A stretch of DNA of 64,000 nt. Source: an uncultured Eubacteriales bacterium. Its GTDB lineage: Bacteria; Bacillota; Clostridia; Christensenellales; CAG-138. The translations under genes and the position numbers were made by a program. Numbering within the stretch: the stretch's first letter is position 1; each line of letters begins with the position of its first letter. Below are positions 51,158-60,708 of this stretch, piece after piece. The stretch covers positions 62,001 to 126,000 of the forward strand of contig UQWD01000001.1 of NCBI GenBank assembly GCA_900544555.1, in the 5' to 3' direction. The notes below the pieces were generated by a model, which saw nothing but the letters and a program-made list of their open reading frames with translations, was not told where the DNA came from and ran no database searches.

Positions 51158-52636
51158 TTATCGTATAAACAGCTGGGCTTTTTCCCCGTTCAATTGAGTG
51201 AGCTTATTAATATATGTATCAATATCCTTTGGGTGCGGTATGCGCTCTACCCTACGCTGCCCGCCCAGCACGCGTTTTGTCATCGCGCCAGCGCCATGCG
51301 CCATGATGCTGGTGGTTTCCTCCATCATATCGATATTGTATATGCATTCATGTCCCTCCAGCGCGTAACCGACGTTCTCCAAATTGCCGCTCATGTATTT
51401 CTGGCGGTACATATAATAGGGGCGCATGCCCATAGACTTCGCCGCCTCAGCCCCTAAGGAAACCATCCGAGACGCTGTTTCGGCATCCGGCAGCGGGAAC
51501 TCATCCAGCCGCGCTTTGAGCAGTGACGAACGCTTTACGGCCAGCGTATGCACGGTCAGGTTTTGGGGCTTTAGGCGCATAACCCTATCCAGCGTGTTGC
51601 GCATATCCGCTTCCTTCTCCCCGGGAAGGCCGGCGATTAAATCCATGTTCACACAGGCAAACCCAACGTCGCGCGCCATTGCGAACGCTTCCTCTATCTC
51701 CTCAGACGTATGGCTTCTGCCTATGAGCTGAAGGGTTTTATCGTTCATGGTCTGCGGGTTTATGGAAATCCTGCCCGCGCCGAGCCTACGTATGGCGACG
51801 AGCTTTCTCATATCGACAGTATCGGGCCGGCCCGCTTCTACCGTCAGCTCCCGGCCAAACCCGCCGTATGCGTCAAGAGCGAAGGATAATACGTCCTCCA
51901 GCTCCTCCGCGGTCAATACCGTCGGCGTTCCCCCGCCGACATACATAGCGCGAACGCGCATCCCCGCATCGCGCGCGATTTTAGCTCCGAAGGCGATATC
52001 CTGCCTGAGAGCAAAAAGATAAGGGCGCATATCCGTTTTCTCCCCGCGTATGCTGGATGCAAACGAACAGTAAAGGCAACGGCTTTTGCAGAACGGTACG
52101 CCGATATACACATCCACGTCCTTTTCATCCTGATCTTCAAGGATGGGGTGTTGGATGTAAACGATTTTTTTCGCCAAATCCAACTTCTCCTGATGCACGT
52201 CAAAATCTTGAAGCATCGTCTCAAGCGCCTTTTGTTCGCCCATTTCCTCCTGCAGTTCCCGTAAAAGGCGCGTGGGGCGTATTCCGGTCAGCGAGCCCCA
52301 AACCGGCCTGTTGTCCGTATACAAGAGACGCATCAAACGAAATACCGCTATCTTAACGCAGCGCTTTTTGTATCGTTTTTCAACCAACGCGGCTTCCTTA
52401 TGAGCAGGCATGCGGTACTCGTAACGTGCCTCAATGGGTTTACCGGATACCGTCATGCGCGCGCTGCTCAGCGCCCGCCAAACGCCGCCTTCTTCATACA
52501 TGAATACGCTTAAGCACTCTTCATCATGTACGACAGGCCCCTCATGTAGGATAATTTCAGCCTCTTCAATAAAAAGCCTGATTTCTTCACATATATCGTT
52601 ATAGAATCCGGGCAGGTTTGTATACAGCCTTACCAT
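51158..52636 (-). CDS. hemZ: HemZ-like coproporphyrinogen dehydrogenase, radical SAM
   Basis: About 492 residues. The radical SAM cluster motif is PFCKSRCLYCSFAS, preceded by DVDVYIGV, and AMYVGGGTPTVL and GRISINPQTMND follow, as in the HemN family. The long N-terminal extension (about 170 residues with GSLTGIRPTRLL) is the HemZ form. Whether it makes protoporphyrinogen or serves another radical role is not shown by sequence; many HemN relatives are not true HemN. The start is taken as the ATG that overlaps the MBL gene end; a GTG at 52651 is possible. Confidence 0.9.
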   Translation of the reverse strand: MVRLYTNLPGFYNDICEEIRLFIEEAEIILHEGPVVHDEECLSVFMYEEGGVWRALSSARMTVSGKPIEARYEYRMPAHKEAALVEKRYKKRCVKIAVFRLMRLLYTDNRPVWGSLTGIRPTRLLRELQEEMGEQKALETMLQDFDVHQEKLDLAKKIVYIQHPILEDQDEKDVDVYIGVPFCKSRCLYCSFASSIRGEKTDMRPYLFALRQDIAFGAKIARDAGMRVRAMYVGGGTPTVLTAEELEDVLSFALDAYGGFGRELTVEAGRPDTVDMRKLVAIRRLGAGRISINPQTMNDKTLQLIGRSHTSEEIEEAFAMARDVGFACVNMDLIAGLPGEKEADMRNTLDRVMRLKPQNLTVHTLAVKRSSLLKARLDEFPLPDAETASRMVSLGAEAAKSMGMRPYYMYRQKYMSGNLENVGYALEGHECIYNIDMMEETTSIMAHGAGAMTKRVLGGQRRVERIPHPKDIDTYINKLTQLNGEKAQLFIR

Positions 52637-53274
52637 TTGTTCATATTCCACTGCTTCATATAAGGGTTGTTTTTACGCTCATATTCAAGCGTTGTCCTCC
52701 CCATATGCCCGGGATATACCTGATAATCCCCGCTGAGCGCAAAGAGCCGGTATTGAATGGATTCATACAGCGCTTCAGAGCTGGAGCCCGGTAAATCACA
52801 ACGCCCCACGCTTTGCAAAAACAGGGTGTCCCCGCTGAACATCACGCGTTCATCATTTATAACGAAGCAAACGCCGCCTTTCGTATGCCCCGGCGTAGCA
52901 ATTACGTCTACCGTCAATCCGGCGGCCGTAAGCCTATCGCCGTCTTCAAGTAATAAGTCCGCTCTGCAGGGCGCAACGCTGATTCCAGCCATATTGGACA
53001 GGTTTATTCTAGAATCCCATAAACCGTCGGCGTCCTGTTTATGGATGGCGACCTTCGCGCCAAGCTCTTTTTGCAGGCGCGCAACCCCGAGTATATGATC
53101 AAAATGACCGTGCGTTAACAAAATGTGCGTGCATTTTAAGCCATGTTTATCAAGGTGCTCCAGCGCCTGTGACGCGTCAGCGGGATCGACGATAAAGCAA
53201 TCCTTTGCCGCGCCTTTACGCGCGATGTAGGTGTTTACGCCCAAAGGGCCAGATAATAGCCTTACAACTTCCAT
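52630..53274 (-). CDS. MBL-fold hydrolase (glyoxalase II-like)
   Basis: 214 residues. The metal motif is LTHGHFDHILG, with later ligands in VIATPGHTKGGVCF and MFSGDTLF, and PGHMGRTTL at the end, the order of the glyoxalase II-like subgroup. The substrate is probably a thioester. Its ATG overlaps the dtd stop by one base (TAATG) and its end overlaps hemZ, so three genes are translationally linked. Confidence 0.92.
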   Translation of the reverse strand: MEVVRLLSGPLGVNTYIARKGAAKDCFIVDPADASQALEHLDKHGLKCTHILLTHGHFDHILGVARLQKELGAKVAIHKQDADGLWDSRINLSNMAGISVAPCRADLLLEDGDRLTAAGLTVDVIATPGHTKGGVCFVINDERVMFSGDTLFLQSVGRCDLPGSSSEALYESIQYRLFALSGDYQVYPGHMGRTTLEYERKNNPYMKQWNMNKW

Positions 53275-53720
53275 TAAAACAGCCTCTTGCTTTCAAGTAA
53301 TATAGTGACAGGCCCGTCGTTTACCAGGCTCACCCGCATATGCTCACCGAACGCGCCCGTTTGAACCGGTACGGAATCGGAAAGCTTTGCCGCGGCTCTC
53401 CGGTATAAAACCTCAGCGCAGTCGGGCGCTGCCGCCTGCGTAAAACTGGGCCTGCGCCCCTTTCTTGCGTCACCGTAAAGCGTAAACTGGGATATGAGCA
53501 GTATCGAACCGCCCGCGTCTTTTACCGAAAGGTTCATTTTTCCATCCGAATCCTCAAATATACGTAACCCTGCCAGCTTATCGCAGATATAATTCAGATC
53601 TTCCTCCGAATCCGCAGCGCCAACACCCAAAAATACCAGCAGCCCTTTTTTTATTCCGCCGATCAACTGCCCTTCAACCGTGACCTCGGCTTCGCTTACG
53701 CGCTGTACCACCGCACGCAT
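53274..53720 (-). CDS. dtd: D-aminoacyl-tRNA deacylase
   Basis: 148 residues. The two catalytic motifs are SQFTLYGDARKGRRPSF (SQ near residue 77) and the C-terminal LVNDGPVTILLES (the Gly-cis-Pro loop). It removes D-amino acids and glycine from mischarged tRNAs. GGAGG lies before the ATG. It directly follows rel, a common clostridial order. Confidence 0.97.
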   Translation of the reverse strand: MRAVVQRVSEAEVTVEGQLIGGIKKGLLVFLGVGAADSEEDLNYICDKLAGLRIFEDSDGKMNLSVKDAGGSILLISQFTLYGDARKGRRPSFTQAAAPDCAEVLYRRAAAKLSDSVPVQTGAFGEHMRVSLVNDGPVTILLESKRLF

Positions 53721-53739
53721 ACATTTCCTCCTTAATAAG

Positions 53740-55920
53740 CTATATCGTCTGCGCGCTGGACCGGTATACCTCTGAAACGGACTGAACCTTGCGCAGCTTC
53801 TTTATGATGGAATCAAGCTGAGAAGTATTCGATACATCAAAAGAGAGTTGGGCGGTTACGTAATTATCCCTGTCGGTTTTGGCATTAATCGTCCTTGGGC
53901 TTATGTTCATGCTCAATAGTGCCTGTGAGATATCCATCATAAGCCCCGGCCTGTCCACGCCTATAATCTGGATGTTTGCCGTATAGGAGGATTTTTCATT
54001 AGACGCCCATTTAACACCTATAATCCTGTCCCCCTCCAAAGCGAGCTTATTAAAATTCGTACAATCCCGCTTGTGAACCGAAACTCCCCTTCCTCGCGTA
54101 ACGTAGCCGACGATTTCATCCCCGGGCAGAGGGCTGCAGCATAGTGCGAATCGCACCATCATATTTGGTTCGCCCTCTACGATAACGCCCCGTCCGGAAC
54201 CGTGACGTATGGGCTTTTGCTCCTGTTCCTTAAGTTCAAGCCTCTGAGCCAGTTCCGCGGCTTTGCGCTCCTTGCGGTATTGCTCAAGCATTTTGTGCAC
54301 AACCTGGTTGGTCGCTAGCCCGCCGTAGCCTATCGCCGCGTATATGCCTTCCATATCCGGTATATTATAACGCTTAAACAATTCCGCTAAGGATTCAGGG
54401 GTCAGCAGCTCGCCGAGCAGATAGCCCTGTCTGCGGACAGCGTCCGTGAGCATTTCCTTGCCCTTTTGTATATTCTCTTCCCGATTCGCTTTCTTAAACC
54501 ATTGGCGAATTTTTGCTTTCGCCTGCTGCGTTTTAACAATCTTTAGCCAATCCCTGCTGGGCCCTTGCTGTGATGAAGAGGTGACGATTTCAACTACGTC
54601 GTTGGTTTTCAGCTGATAATCCAGCCTTGCCATTACGCCGTTTACGCGCGCGTGTTGCGTGTGGTGACCGATGTTCGTGTGTATGCGGTAAGCGAAATCC
54701 AGCGGTGTTGAGCCTATGGGCAGATCAATTATTTCCCCCTTCGGCGTAAGTACAAACACGTAGTCGCTGAAAAAATCCTTGCAGATGTTATCCACAAACT
54801 CGCGGGTTGTATCCGCGTCGCTTTCATATTCAAGCGCCTGCCTGAGCCAAACCAGCTTGCTGTCGAGATCATCCTGTCCAGTACGCCCTTCCTTATACAT
54901 CCAATGCGCGGCAATACCGTATTCCGCGGCGCGATGCATCTCATACGTGCGAATCTGTACCTCAAAGGGTATTCCCACGCTGCTAAAGAGCGTCGTGTGC
55001 AGCGAACGGTACATGTTCGGTTTTGGCATGGCGATATAATCCTTAAACCTGCCGGGCATAGGCTTCCAAAGCGAATGGATAACCCCAAGCGCGGCGTAGC
55101 AGTCGTTGACCGTGTCGACGATTACGCGAACCGCCACAAGATCGTAAATATCATTAACCGTACTGTTCAGCTTGTTGATTTTTCGGAATATGCTGTAAAT
55201 ATGCTTCGGCCTGCCGCTGATATGCGCCTTGATATCAGCGCTCTCAAGCTGCTGACCTATGGTTTCCATGGCGCTTTGCAAAAGCTTTTCCCGTTCCTGC
55301 TGCTGAGGCGCTATAAGATCGTGCAGCTTCTTAAACTCATCGGGGTACAGGTATGCGAACGCCAAATCCTCCAGCTCGCCCTTAATCGCGCCGATGCCGA
55401 AACGGTGTGCCAGGGGGGCGTATACCTCAAGCGTTTCACGTGCTTTACGCATCTGCTTATCGTGCGTGCAGTACTGCAGCGTGCGCATATTGTGCAGGCG
55501 ATCCGACAGCTTGATGATAACGACGCGGACGTCGTTTGCAATAGCTAGAAACATTTTTCGCAGGTTCTCAGCGTGCTGCTCTTCCCTTGTGGCGATGGTC
55601 GTAAAGCTTGATTGCGTCAATTTGGTTACGCCGTCCACCATTGTCGCAATATCCTCGCCAAACTCCTCCGCTATCATTTTTACGGTAATATTTTCGCCAT
55701 CCTCCACCACGTCATGCAAAAGCCCCGCGATAACCGTTTGCGCATCCATGCCCATCTCAAACAGCAGAAGAGCCACGGCTTCCGGGTGGATATAATAAGG
55801 CTCGCCCGAAGCGCGCTTCTGGCTGGCATGAACTTCTTTCGCGAAACCCATCGCCTTAATAAGCAGCGACATCTCCTCATCCGTAAAACGGGTTGCGCAT
55901 TTATTTTTAAGCCGATCCAT
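53740..55920 (-). CDS. rel: bifunctional (p)ppGpp synthetase/hydrolase
   Basis: 726 residues. The hydrolase domain has the HD motif LLHDVVEDGENI, the synthetase domain includes RPKHIYSIFRKI and YIAMPKPNMYRSLHTT, and TGS (VFVLTPKGEIIDLPIGSTPL), zinc-finger-like (FALCCSPLPGDEIVGYV) and ACT domains follow. It sets the stringent-response alarmone level. The start is the ATG at 55920, eight bases after GGAGG; the frame begins earlier without a ribosome site. Hydrolase and synthetase motifs both look intact. Confidence 0.97.
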   Translation of the reverse strand: MDRLKNKCATRFTDEEMSLLIKAMGFAKEVHASQKRASGEPYYIHPEAVALLLFEMGMDAQTVIAGLLHDVVEDGENITVKMIAEEFGEDIATMVDGVTKLTQSSFTTIATREEQHAENLRKMFLAIANDVRVVIIKLSDRLHNMRTLQYCTHDKQMRKARETLEVYAPLAHRFGIGAIKGELEDLAFAYLYPDEFKKLHDLIAPQQQEREKLLQSAMETIGQQLESADIKAHISGRPKHIYSIFRKINKLNSTVNDIYDLVAVRVIVDTVNDCYAALGVIHSLWKPMPGRFKDYIAMPKPNMYRSLHTTLFSSVGIPFEVQIRTYEMHRAAEYGIAAHWMYKEGRTGQDDLDSKLVWLRQALEYESDADTTREFVDNICKDFFSDYVFVLTPKGEIIDLPIGSTPLDFAYRIHTNIGHHTQHARVNGVMARLDYQLKTNDVVEIVTSSSQQGPSRDWLKIVKTQQAKAKIRQWFKKANREENIQKGKEMLTDAVRRQGYLLGELLTPESLAELFKRYNIPDMEGIYAAIGYGGLATNQVVHKMLEQYRKERKAAELAQRLELKEQEQKPIRHGSGRGVIVEGEPNMMVRFALCCSPLPGDEIVGYVTRGRGVSVHKRDCTNFNKLALEGDRIIGVKWASNEKSSYTANIQIIGVDRPGLMMDISQALLSMNISPRTINAKTDRDNYVTAQLSFDVSNTSQLDSIIKKLRKVQSVSEVYRSSAQTI

Positions 55921-56053
55921 AAACGCAGCCTCCAATCCGCATACAAAAAACGACCATAACAATTATAATATGAGTGCGGGCGTAAGAAAAAAATCGCGTC
56001 ATTGCCGAAACGGCGCTGACAAACAATTTACCGAACTTTAAGCTTACCTATAC

Positions 56054-56566
56054 TTAAAATTTCATTACAGATTCCACATCGTAGCCATTGAGGGTTTCCC
56101 GGCCCTTGAGCTCGGCAAGTTCAATAGCAAACCGCGCGCCCGAAACGATTCCGCCCGCCTTTTCAACCAATCGTATCGTCGCAAGCGCGGTTCCTCCCGT
56201 AGCCAAAAGATCGTCCACGATAACGACCCTCTGCCCCGGCAGGATAGCGTCCTCATGGATTTCAAGCGCATCCGTTCCATACTCCAGGCCGTAATCATAG
56301 CGGTTGGCCTTGCAGGGCAGCTTTCCCGGCTTTCTCGCCACAACGAATCCCGCTTTGAGCGCATAGGCAAGCGCCGAGCCGAAAACAAACCCCCGCGCCT
56401 CAGGACCCACAACGACGTCGACCGCGCGCCCGTTCAGGCTGTCAACCATGCGGTCTATCAGTTCCCGGTAAGCGTCCTTATTTTTAAGCAGGGTCGTGAT
56501 ATCGCGGAACAATACGCCCTTGGTCGGAAAATCCGGTATCGTTCTTATCGTGTCTTCCAGCTTCAT
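56054..56566 (-). CDS. apt: adenine phosphoribosyltransferase
   Basis: 170 residues. The PRPP loop reads RVVIVDDLLATGGTALA and the N-terminus IRTIPDFPTKGVLFRDITTL is the family opening. It salvages adenine to AMP. GGAGGAG precedes the ATG, and the gene starts 13 bases after recJ, so both share a transcript with rel downstream. Confidence 0.97.
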   Translation of the reverse strand: MKLEDTIRTIPDFPTKGVLFRDITTLLKNKDAYRELIDRMVDSLNGRAVDVVVGPEARGFVFGSALAYALKAGFVVARKPGKLPCKANRYDYGLEYGTDALEIHEDAILPGQRVVIVDDLLATGGTALATIRLVEKAGGIVSGARFAIELAELKGRETLNGYDVESVMKF

Positions 56567-56579
56567 TGCCAGCTCCTCC

Positions 56580-59036
56580 TCAGATACGGTTAATTACCGC
56601 GTTATATTCTTCCAGATACCCGTCGAGCGCCTGCGCCAGCGCGTAGGATTTACTCTCAATCAAAGGGCGAAACGGTGCGTTACGCAATATAGTAACCGCG
56701 CCGTTTTGCTGTACGTTCAGGAACGAAAGCTCTTCAAACACGCCTAGAGCAAACGCGCATTGGGTCTCCGTATATCCCGTATTTCGGGCCATGCGCCTTG
56801 TAAGCTCGCTTTTCCTAAGAACCCCCTCGGCGCCGATGCGCCGTGCCGCCGTGTACAGCAGCTTCATTCCATCGCGCTCCAGGCGCAGCGCGCGCACCAT
56901 ATCCGCGCATTGAGGCTGCGGACGGTTACCCGCGAAAATCCGAGCGTTCGGCGCAAGTTCGTGCAGTCGGCCCACAATACCTTTGCTCATCGCGCAGTCA
57001 TATACGAGGATCCGCTCATACCGCCAAATCTCCAATTCATCAAGCACAGGCGCAAGCACAACGGCGTTGTATGCGCACGGCGACGGCCGCAGCTGTTGAA
57101 AACAAACGTCCGCTCGCGTATCTAGGCCAAGCTCGCGCAGCTTCTTGAGCAGCCTCTGCGCTCCATCCATTGTAAAGCATAATATCAGCGAGCCGCTGAT
57201 GGATTGTTTTAAGCAAAGCGCCAACGCCTCCGGCGGCGCAACGGAAATAATGCTCGCTTTATTACACGTATCATTATATAGAAGATTACGATAAAATGCA
57301 TCATAAAATTTATACGCGCGCGCCTTGATATATTCCTGCTCACAGACAGGCTGCTCCGCCCTGATTTCTTTTAGATGAAGCTGAAGGGCGCTTGTCCCGT
57401 TCCAATCGTTTACCTGCGGATAATATAAAACGCCGCACCTGTCCATATCCAGGATTTCATTAAAGCGCTCCCCCATTGAAAAACCAACAGCGTCCAGGCT
57501 GGAAACGCCGTCGGCGGCCCGGGCTTTTAGATGCTCTCCGTTAGCGCCGATACGCCTTAACGAATAGAGCCGTACGTTTTCCGCCCTTAACAGGGGTTGG
57601 GGGTTCCCTTCACCAAAAGGCGCAAGCAGGGCGAGTTCCCTTATGAGCGCCCTGTCAACTTTGTCGAGCTTTAAATCAAGCTCGTAGCGCCTTCGCGGAA
57701 TAAATATTTCCTCCGGTATGCTGTCGGTTAGATAGCTGTTGAGCGCATTGATGAAACCCGCTAATTCTCTTTCATGCATCGTCAAACCGGCGGCGCGCGC
57801 ATGCCCTCCGAACCGGACAAAATACCGCGCGTGTAAACGAAGGGTTTGATACAGATCCACACCCTCTATTGAACGGGCCGAACCAACCAACATCCCCCCG
57901 CTTCCGCCAAATAGCAGCACCGGACGGTGATATTTTTCCGCAAGCTTTGAAGCCGCGATACCAATTACGCCGGTATTCCATCCCGGACTGTACAAAACGA
58001 TAGCGCGCTTATGCGCAAGGTTATCACCTGCTATCGCGGCCTCGGCTTCTTCAAGAATAGACTGCTCTTCCTTCTGGCGCCGGTTGTTTAGCTCGCATAG
58101 GCAATCCGCAATTTTCCGCCTCTCCGCCTCGTCTTGCGAACAGAACAGCTTCACGCCCAGACACGCGTCCGCAAGCCTCCCTGCGGCGTTGAGCTTGGGC
58201 GCTATTAAAAACGCCAAATCGCGCTCGCTAAAAACCCTTCCCGCGCCCCCGCTTTTGTCGGCTAAAAGGCGAAGGCCCAGGTTGCATTCCCCCCGGTTTA
58301 ACGCTTGAAGCGCGAGCGCAGTCAGAACTCGGTTCTCGCCGGTGAGCGGCACCACGTCCGCTACGGTCGCAAGCCCCGCCAATGGAATGAACTCCTCTAA
58401 CCGAGCCACGCCCCCGATAGCTTGTACCAGTTTAAGCGCCAGCCCCGCGCCGCAAAGGATGGATTCCGGATAAGAGTTATCCGGGCGCGTATGCGCAACA
58501 ACAGCTAAACACTCTGGAATCTCTGCTCCGCACTGATGATGATCAGTAACAATAAGTTCGATATTAAGCTTTTTGCACAATTTTGCTTCTTCAATCGCCG
58601 ATATACCGTTATCCACCGTGATAAGAAGCTTAATCCCGTTTTTATGCAGCCGCTCCACAGCCGCGCAATTGAGGCCGTAACCTTCCTGATGCCGGGACGG
58701 TATATAATAAGTAACATTCGCGCCTATTGACGTCAGATATAGGAAAAGGATGGAAGACGCACATATGCCGTCCACGTCGTAATCGCCGTATATACAAATG
58801 GGTTCCCCCCTATCAGCGGCCACTCTTATTCTGTCCGCCGCTATCTTCATATCATTGAGGGCGAACGGATCGTAAAGCGACTCAATGGAAGGATTTAAAA
58901 AACGCCGAATCTGCTCATTCGTTCGTATACCCCTGTTGTACAGTAGCTCCTGAAGTAAAGGCGATATGCCGGGCGCATCAACAGGCGCGCCCGGCTTAAC
59001 AGGCCCATTCCACTCTTTCTTTATAAATAGCTTCAT
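56580..59036 (-). CDS. recJ: single-stranded-DNA exonuclease RecJ
   Basis: 818 residues, longer than E. coli RecJ and close to the extended Firmicutes form. The DHH motifs are ICIYGDYDVDGICAS, ITVDNGIS and VTDHHQCG, and the DHHA1 motif is RFGGHARAAGLT. The C-terminal 270 residues contain a Firmicutes-type extension (with QQLRPSPCAYNAVV) whose role is unclear. It degrades 5' single-stranded DNA in repair. No good ribosome site precedes the ATG, which may mean coupling to the upstream gene. Confidence 0.95.
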   Translation of the reverse strand: MKLFIKKEWNGPVKPGAPVDAPGISPLLQELLYNRGIRTNEQIRRFLNPSIESLYDPFALNDMKIAADRIRVAADRGEPICIYGDYDVDGICASSILFLYLTSIGANVTYYIPSRHQEGYGLNCAAVERLHKNGIKLLITVDNGISAIEEAKLCKKLNIELIVTDHHQCGAEIPECLAVVAHTRPDNSYPESILCGAGLALKLVQAIGGVARLEEFIPLAGLATVADVVPLTGENRVLTALALQALNRGECNLGLRLLADKSGGAGRVFSERDLAFLIAPKLNAAGRLADACLGVKLFCSQDEAERRKIADCLCELNNRRQKEEQSILEEAEAAIAGDNLAHKRAIVLYSPGWNTGVIGIAASKLAEKYHRPVLLFGGSGGMLVGSARSIEGVDLYQTLRLHARYFVRFGGHARAAGLTMHERELAGFINALNSYLTDSIPEEIFIPRRRYELDLKLDKVDRALIRELALLAPFGEGNPQPLLRAENVRLYSLRRIGANGEHLKARAADGVSSLDAVGFSMGERFNEILDMDRCGVLYYPQVNDWNGTSALQLHLKEIRAEQPVCEQEYIKARAYKFYDAFYRNLLYNDTCNKASIISVAPPEALALCLKQSISGSLILCFTMDGAQRLLKKLRELGLDTRADVCFQQLRPSPCAYNAVVLAPVLDELEIWRYERILVYDCAMSKGIVGRLHELAPNARIFAGNRPQPQCADMVRALRLERDGMKLLYTAARRIGAEGVLRKSELTRRMARNTGYTETQCAFALGVFEELSFLNVQQNGAVTILRNAPFRPLIESKSYALAQALDGYLEEYNAVINRI

Positions 59037-59066
59037 ATTTTAAATCTTTTGTATGTAAACACATTT

Positions 59067-59462
59067 TTACCGGAATAACCCGGACAACATCGCTGTAAGC
59101 ATGCCGGCCAAAACGCCTAGCAGCAGATCGCTCAATACCGCGACAGAAAAGGATACCTGCCCGGATAAAATCGAAAAAACCACAAAGGCCATTACGATAT
59201 ATACCGCTCCGGTTATCGCTCCGATTATCCATTTTCTTCTGCCGCAGCCTCGTATTGCCAGCAGGGCGGCCGCTGCCGCGCACAGCGCCTTGATTACTGA
59301 GTTTACAACGGGCATGCTGGCCTCGTCAAGCCAGCCCTGCATTAAAGCGACTGCATAAATGAGAATCAACACAATACTTAATACGGATGCTATCAGCGCG
59401 CCCTTTAATATTTTTACAGGCATGCTGGAAGCTTGTTTCGCAGTTCCTTTTGATGAACTCAT
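59067..59462 (-). CDS. TIGR04086-family membrane protein
   Basis: 131 residues, four membrane helices, starting with a short polar segment. Gly-rich helix ends (AIRGCGRRKWIIGAITGAVY) and a conserved layout match TIGR04086, found in clostridia between yajC/secDF, SCIFF genes and recJ. Function unknown. Here I find no scfA/scfB (six-cysteine peptide and radical SAM maturase) in the 805-base gap upstream, where they often occur. Confidence 0.85.
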   Translation of the reverse strand: MSSSKGTAKQASSMPVKILKGALIASVLSIVLILIYAVALMQGWLDEASMPVVNSVIKALCAAAAALLAIRGCGRRKWIIGAITGAVYIVMAFVVFSILSGQVSFSVAVLSDLLLGVLAGMLTAMLSGLFR

Positions 59463-60267
59463 GGGCGCACCCCTTAAATCTGAAGTTGTTAAAGAATATG
59501 CGCTGAAAATTAAAATATACCGGCCGTATATATAACATGGATAAACCCGAGCCCGCGGGCAAGCAAATTCCGCGCGTTCAAACCATATAAAAGTTTTTTT
59601 AAAAAGCTTACCCGCTTTTCAATGCGCGACTTAAATTGTTCGTGATATGGGCTCTGCCTGCCGCCTTCTTGTTAATCTGCTCAGAACAATATATCAGATC
59701 GCGATATTCTATTTCGTTAATCGTTCATGCGCTTTTTAGATAAATTAAAATGAAAGGCGATCAATAAAGCGACAATATATGGCAAAGGTTGTAATATTTA
59801 ACCATCATGAAACTTCAAGCTATAATGTGTAAAATGGATACGAAATCCCAATATCCCAATCGTAACAAAGGTAACACATTGCCGTACATTAAACACTTGG
59901 AGTCAGTAGAAAAATATCGCCTGCTCGGTCCTTAAATGCCTGAGCGCGCTAAGCGAAAATCCGTCAGGTCGGTTATATGTGATATGGCTGTTCTGCGGGA
60001 ATTTCAGAACCTTGGGATAGGTATGAGATTTTGAGAAGATGCAAAGAACATTTCCCGTATTAGAATGGTTGGTAGGACTACAAAGAACATTTCTACTTAG
60101 TAAATCTCTGTACCGCGCTGAAACAACTAATGTTGACGGCGCATTGAAGTTCTTAAGCTGTAAAGGGTGTTTGTACATGCTGTAACAAACACCCGTAGCA
60201 ACCGCTTAAAAGCTCATTGTTCAATAAAACTCAAGTACGCACAAATCAAAGATCGCGTTAGGCTAAG
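59463..60267. other. large non-coding gap between yajC and the TIGR04086 gene
   Basis: About 800 bases in an otherwise packed operon. I see no supported gene; a 91-codon minus frame (59903-60178) lacks a ribosome site. It holds a 13-base direct repeat CAAAGAACATTTC at 60042-60054 and 60081-60093 and the hairpin at 60165-60194. Confidence 0.5.
60165..60194. terminator. hairpin downstream of yajC
   Basis: GGGTGTTTGT and ACAAACACCC form a perfect 10-bp stem around ten bases, about 75 bases past the yajC stop. A short T-rich stretch follows on the minus strand. It probably ends the upstream transcript. Confidence 0.55.
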
Positions 60268-60603
60268 TTATTTTGCTTCCTTAACCGCTTCATCGAGGGT
60301 GTTTTCAACCGCCACGTCCTCAACTGAAGCGATTGCGCCGCGAGCAAACACCAGCCGCGCATGATCAGGGCCGACCTTAATCGTAATAATATCGTCCTTT
60401 ACATTGGTGACGGTGCCATATATGCCGCCGATTGTGCGCACCCGGTCGCCGGGTTTTACGGAGTTAAGCATTTCGCGCACTTTTTTCTCACGCCTGCGCT
60501 GGGGGATTATCATAATTGCGAACATTACGACCATCATGAGGATGATCAATACCATCGGATTACTGAAAAAGCTGCCGATCGAACTTATAAAACCTTGATC
60601 CAT
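60268..60603 (-). CDS. yajC: preprotein translocase subunit YajC
   Basis: 111 residues. One membrane helix (about 15-33) followed by the family core IIPQRRREKKVREMLNSVKP, GDRVRTIGGIYGTVTNV. YajC joins SecDF at the translocon. In relatives secD/secF follow; here they do not, so the gene is separated from its usual partners. AGGATGG precedes the ATG. Confidence 0.95.
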   Translation of the reverse strand: MDQGFISSIGSFFSNPMVLIILMMVVMFAIMIIPQRRREKKVREMLNSVKPGDRVRTIGGIYGTVTNVKDDIITIKVGPDHARLVFARGAIASVEDVAVENTLDEAVKEAK

Positions 60604-60708
60604 TTGTTTACCATCCTTATCCTAGATAAAACTTCAAGATTATGTTATATGATTATGCCGCCTGCGTCAAGCGTCAACGGCAAATAACACACATTCGCCA
60701 CAAACGGC

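Noticed and set aside
59903..60178. 91-codon minus-strand frame in the yajC gap
   Set aside because: Its ATG lies in the loop of the terminator-like hairpin and no ribosome site precedes it.
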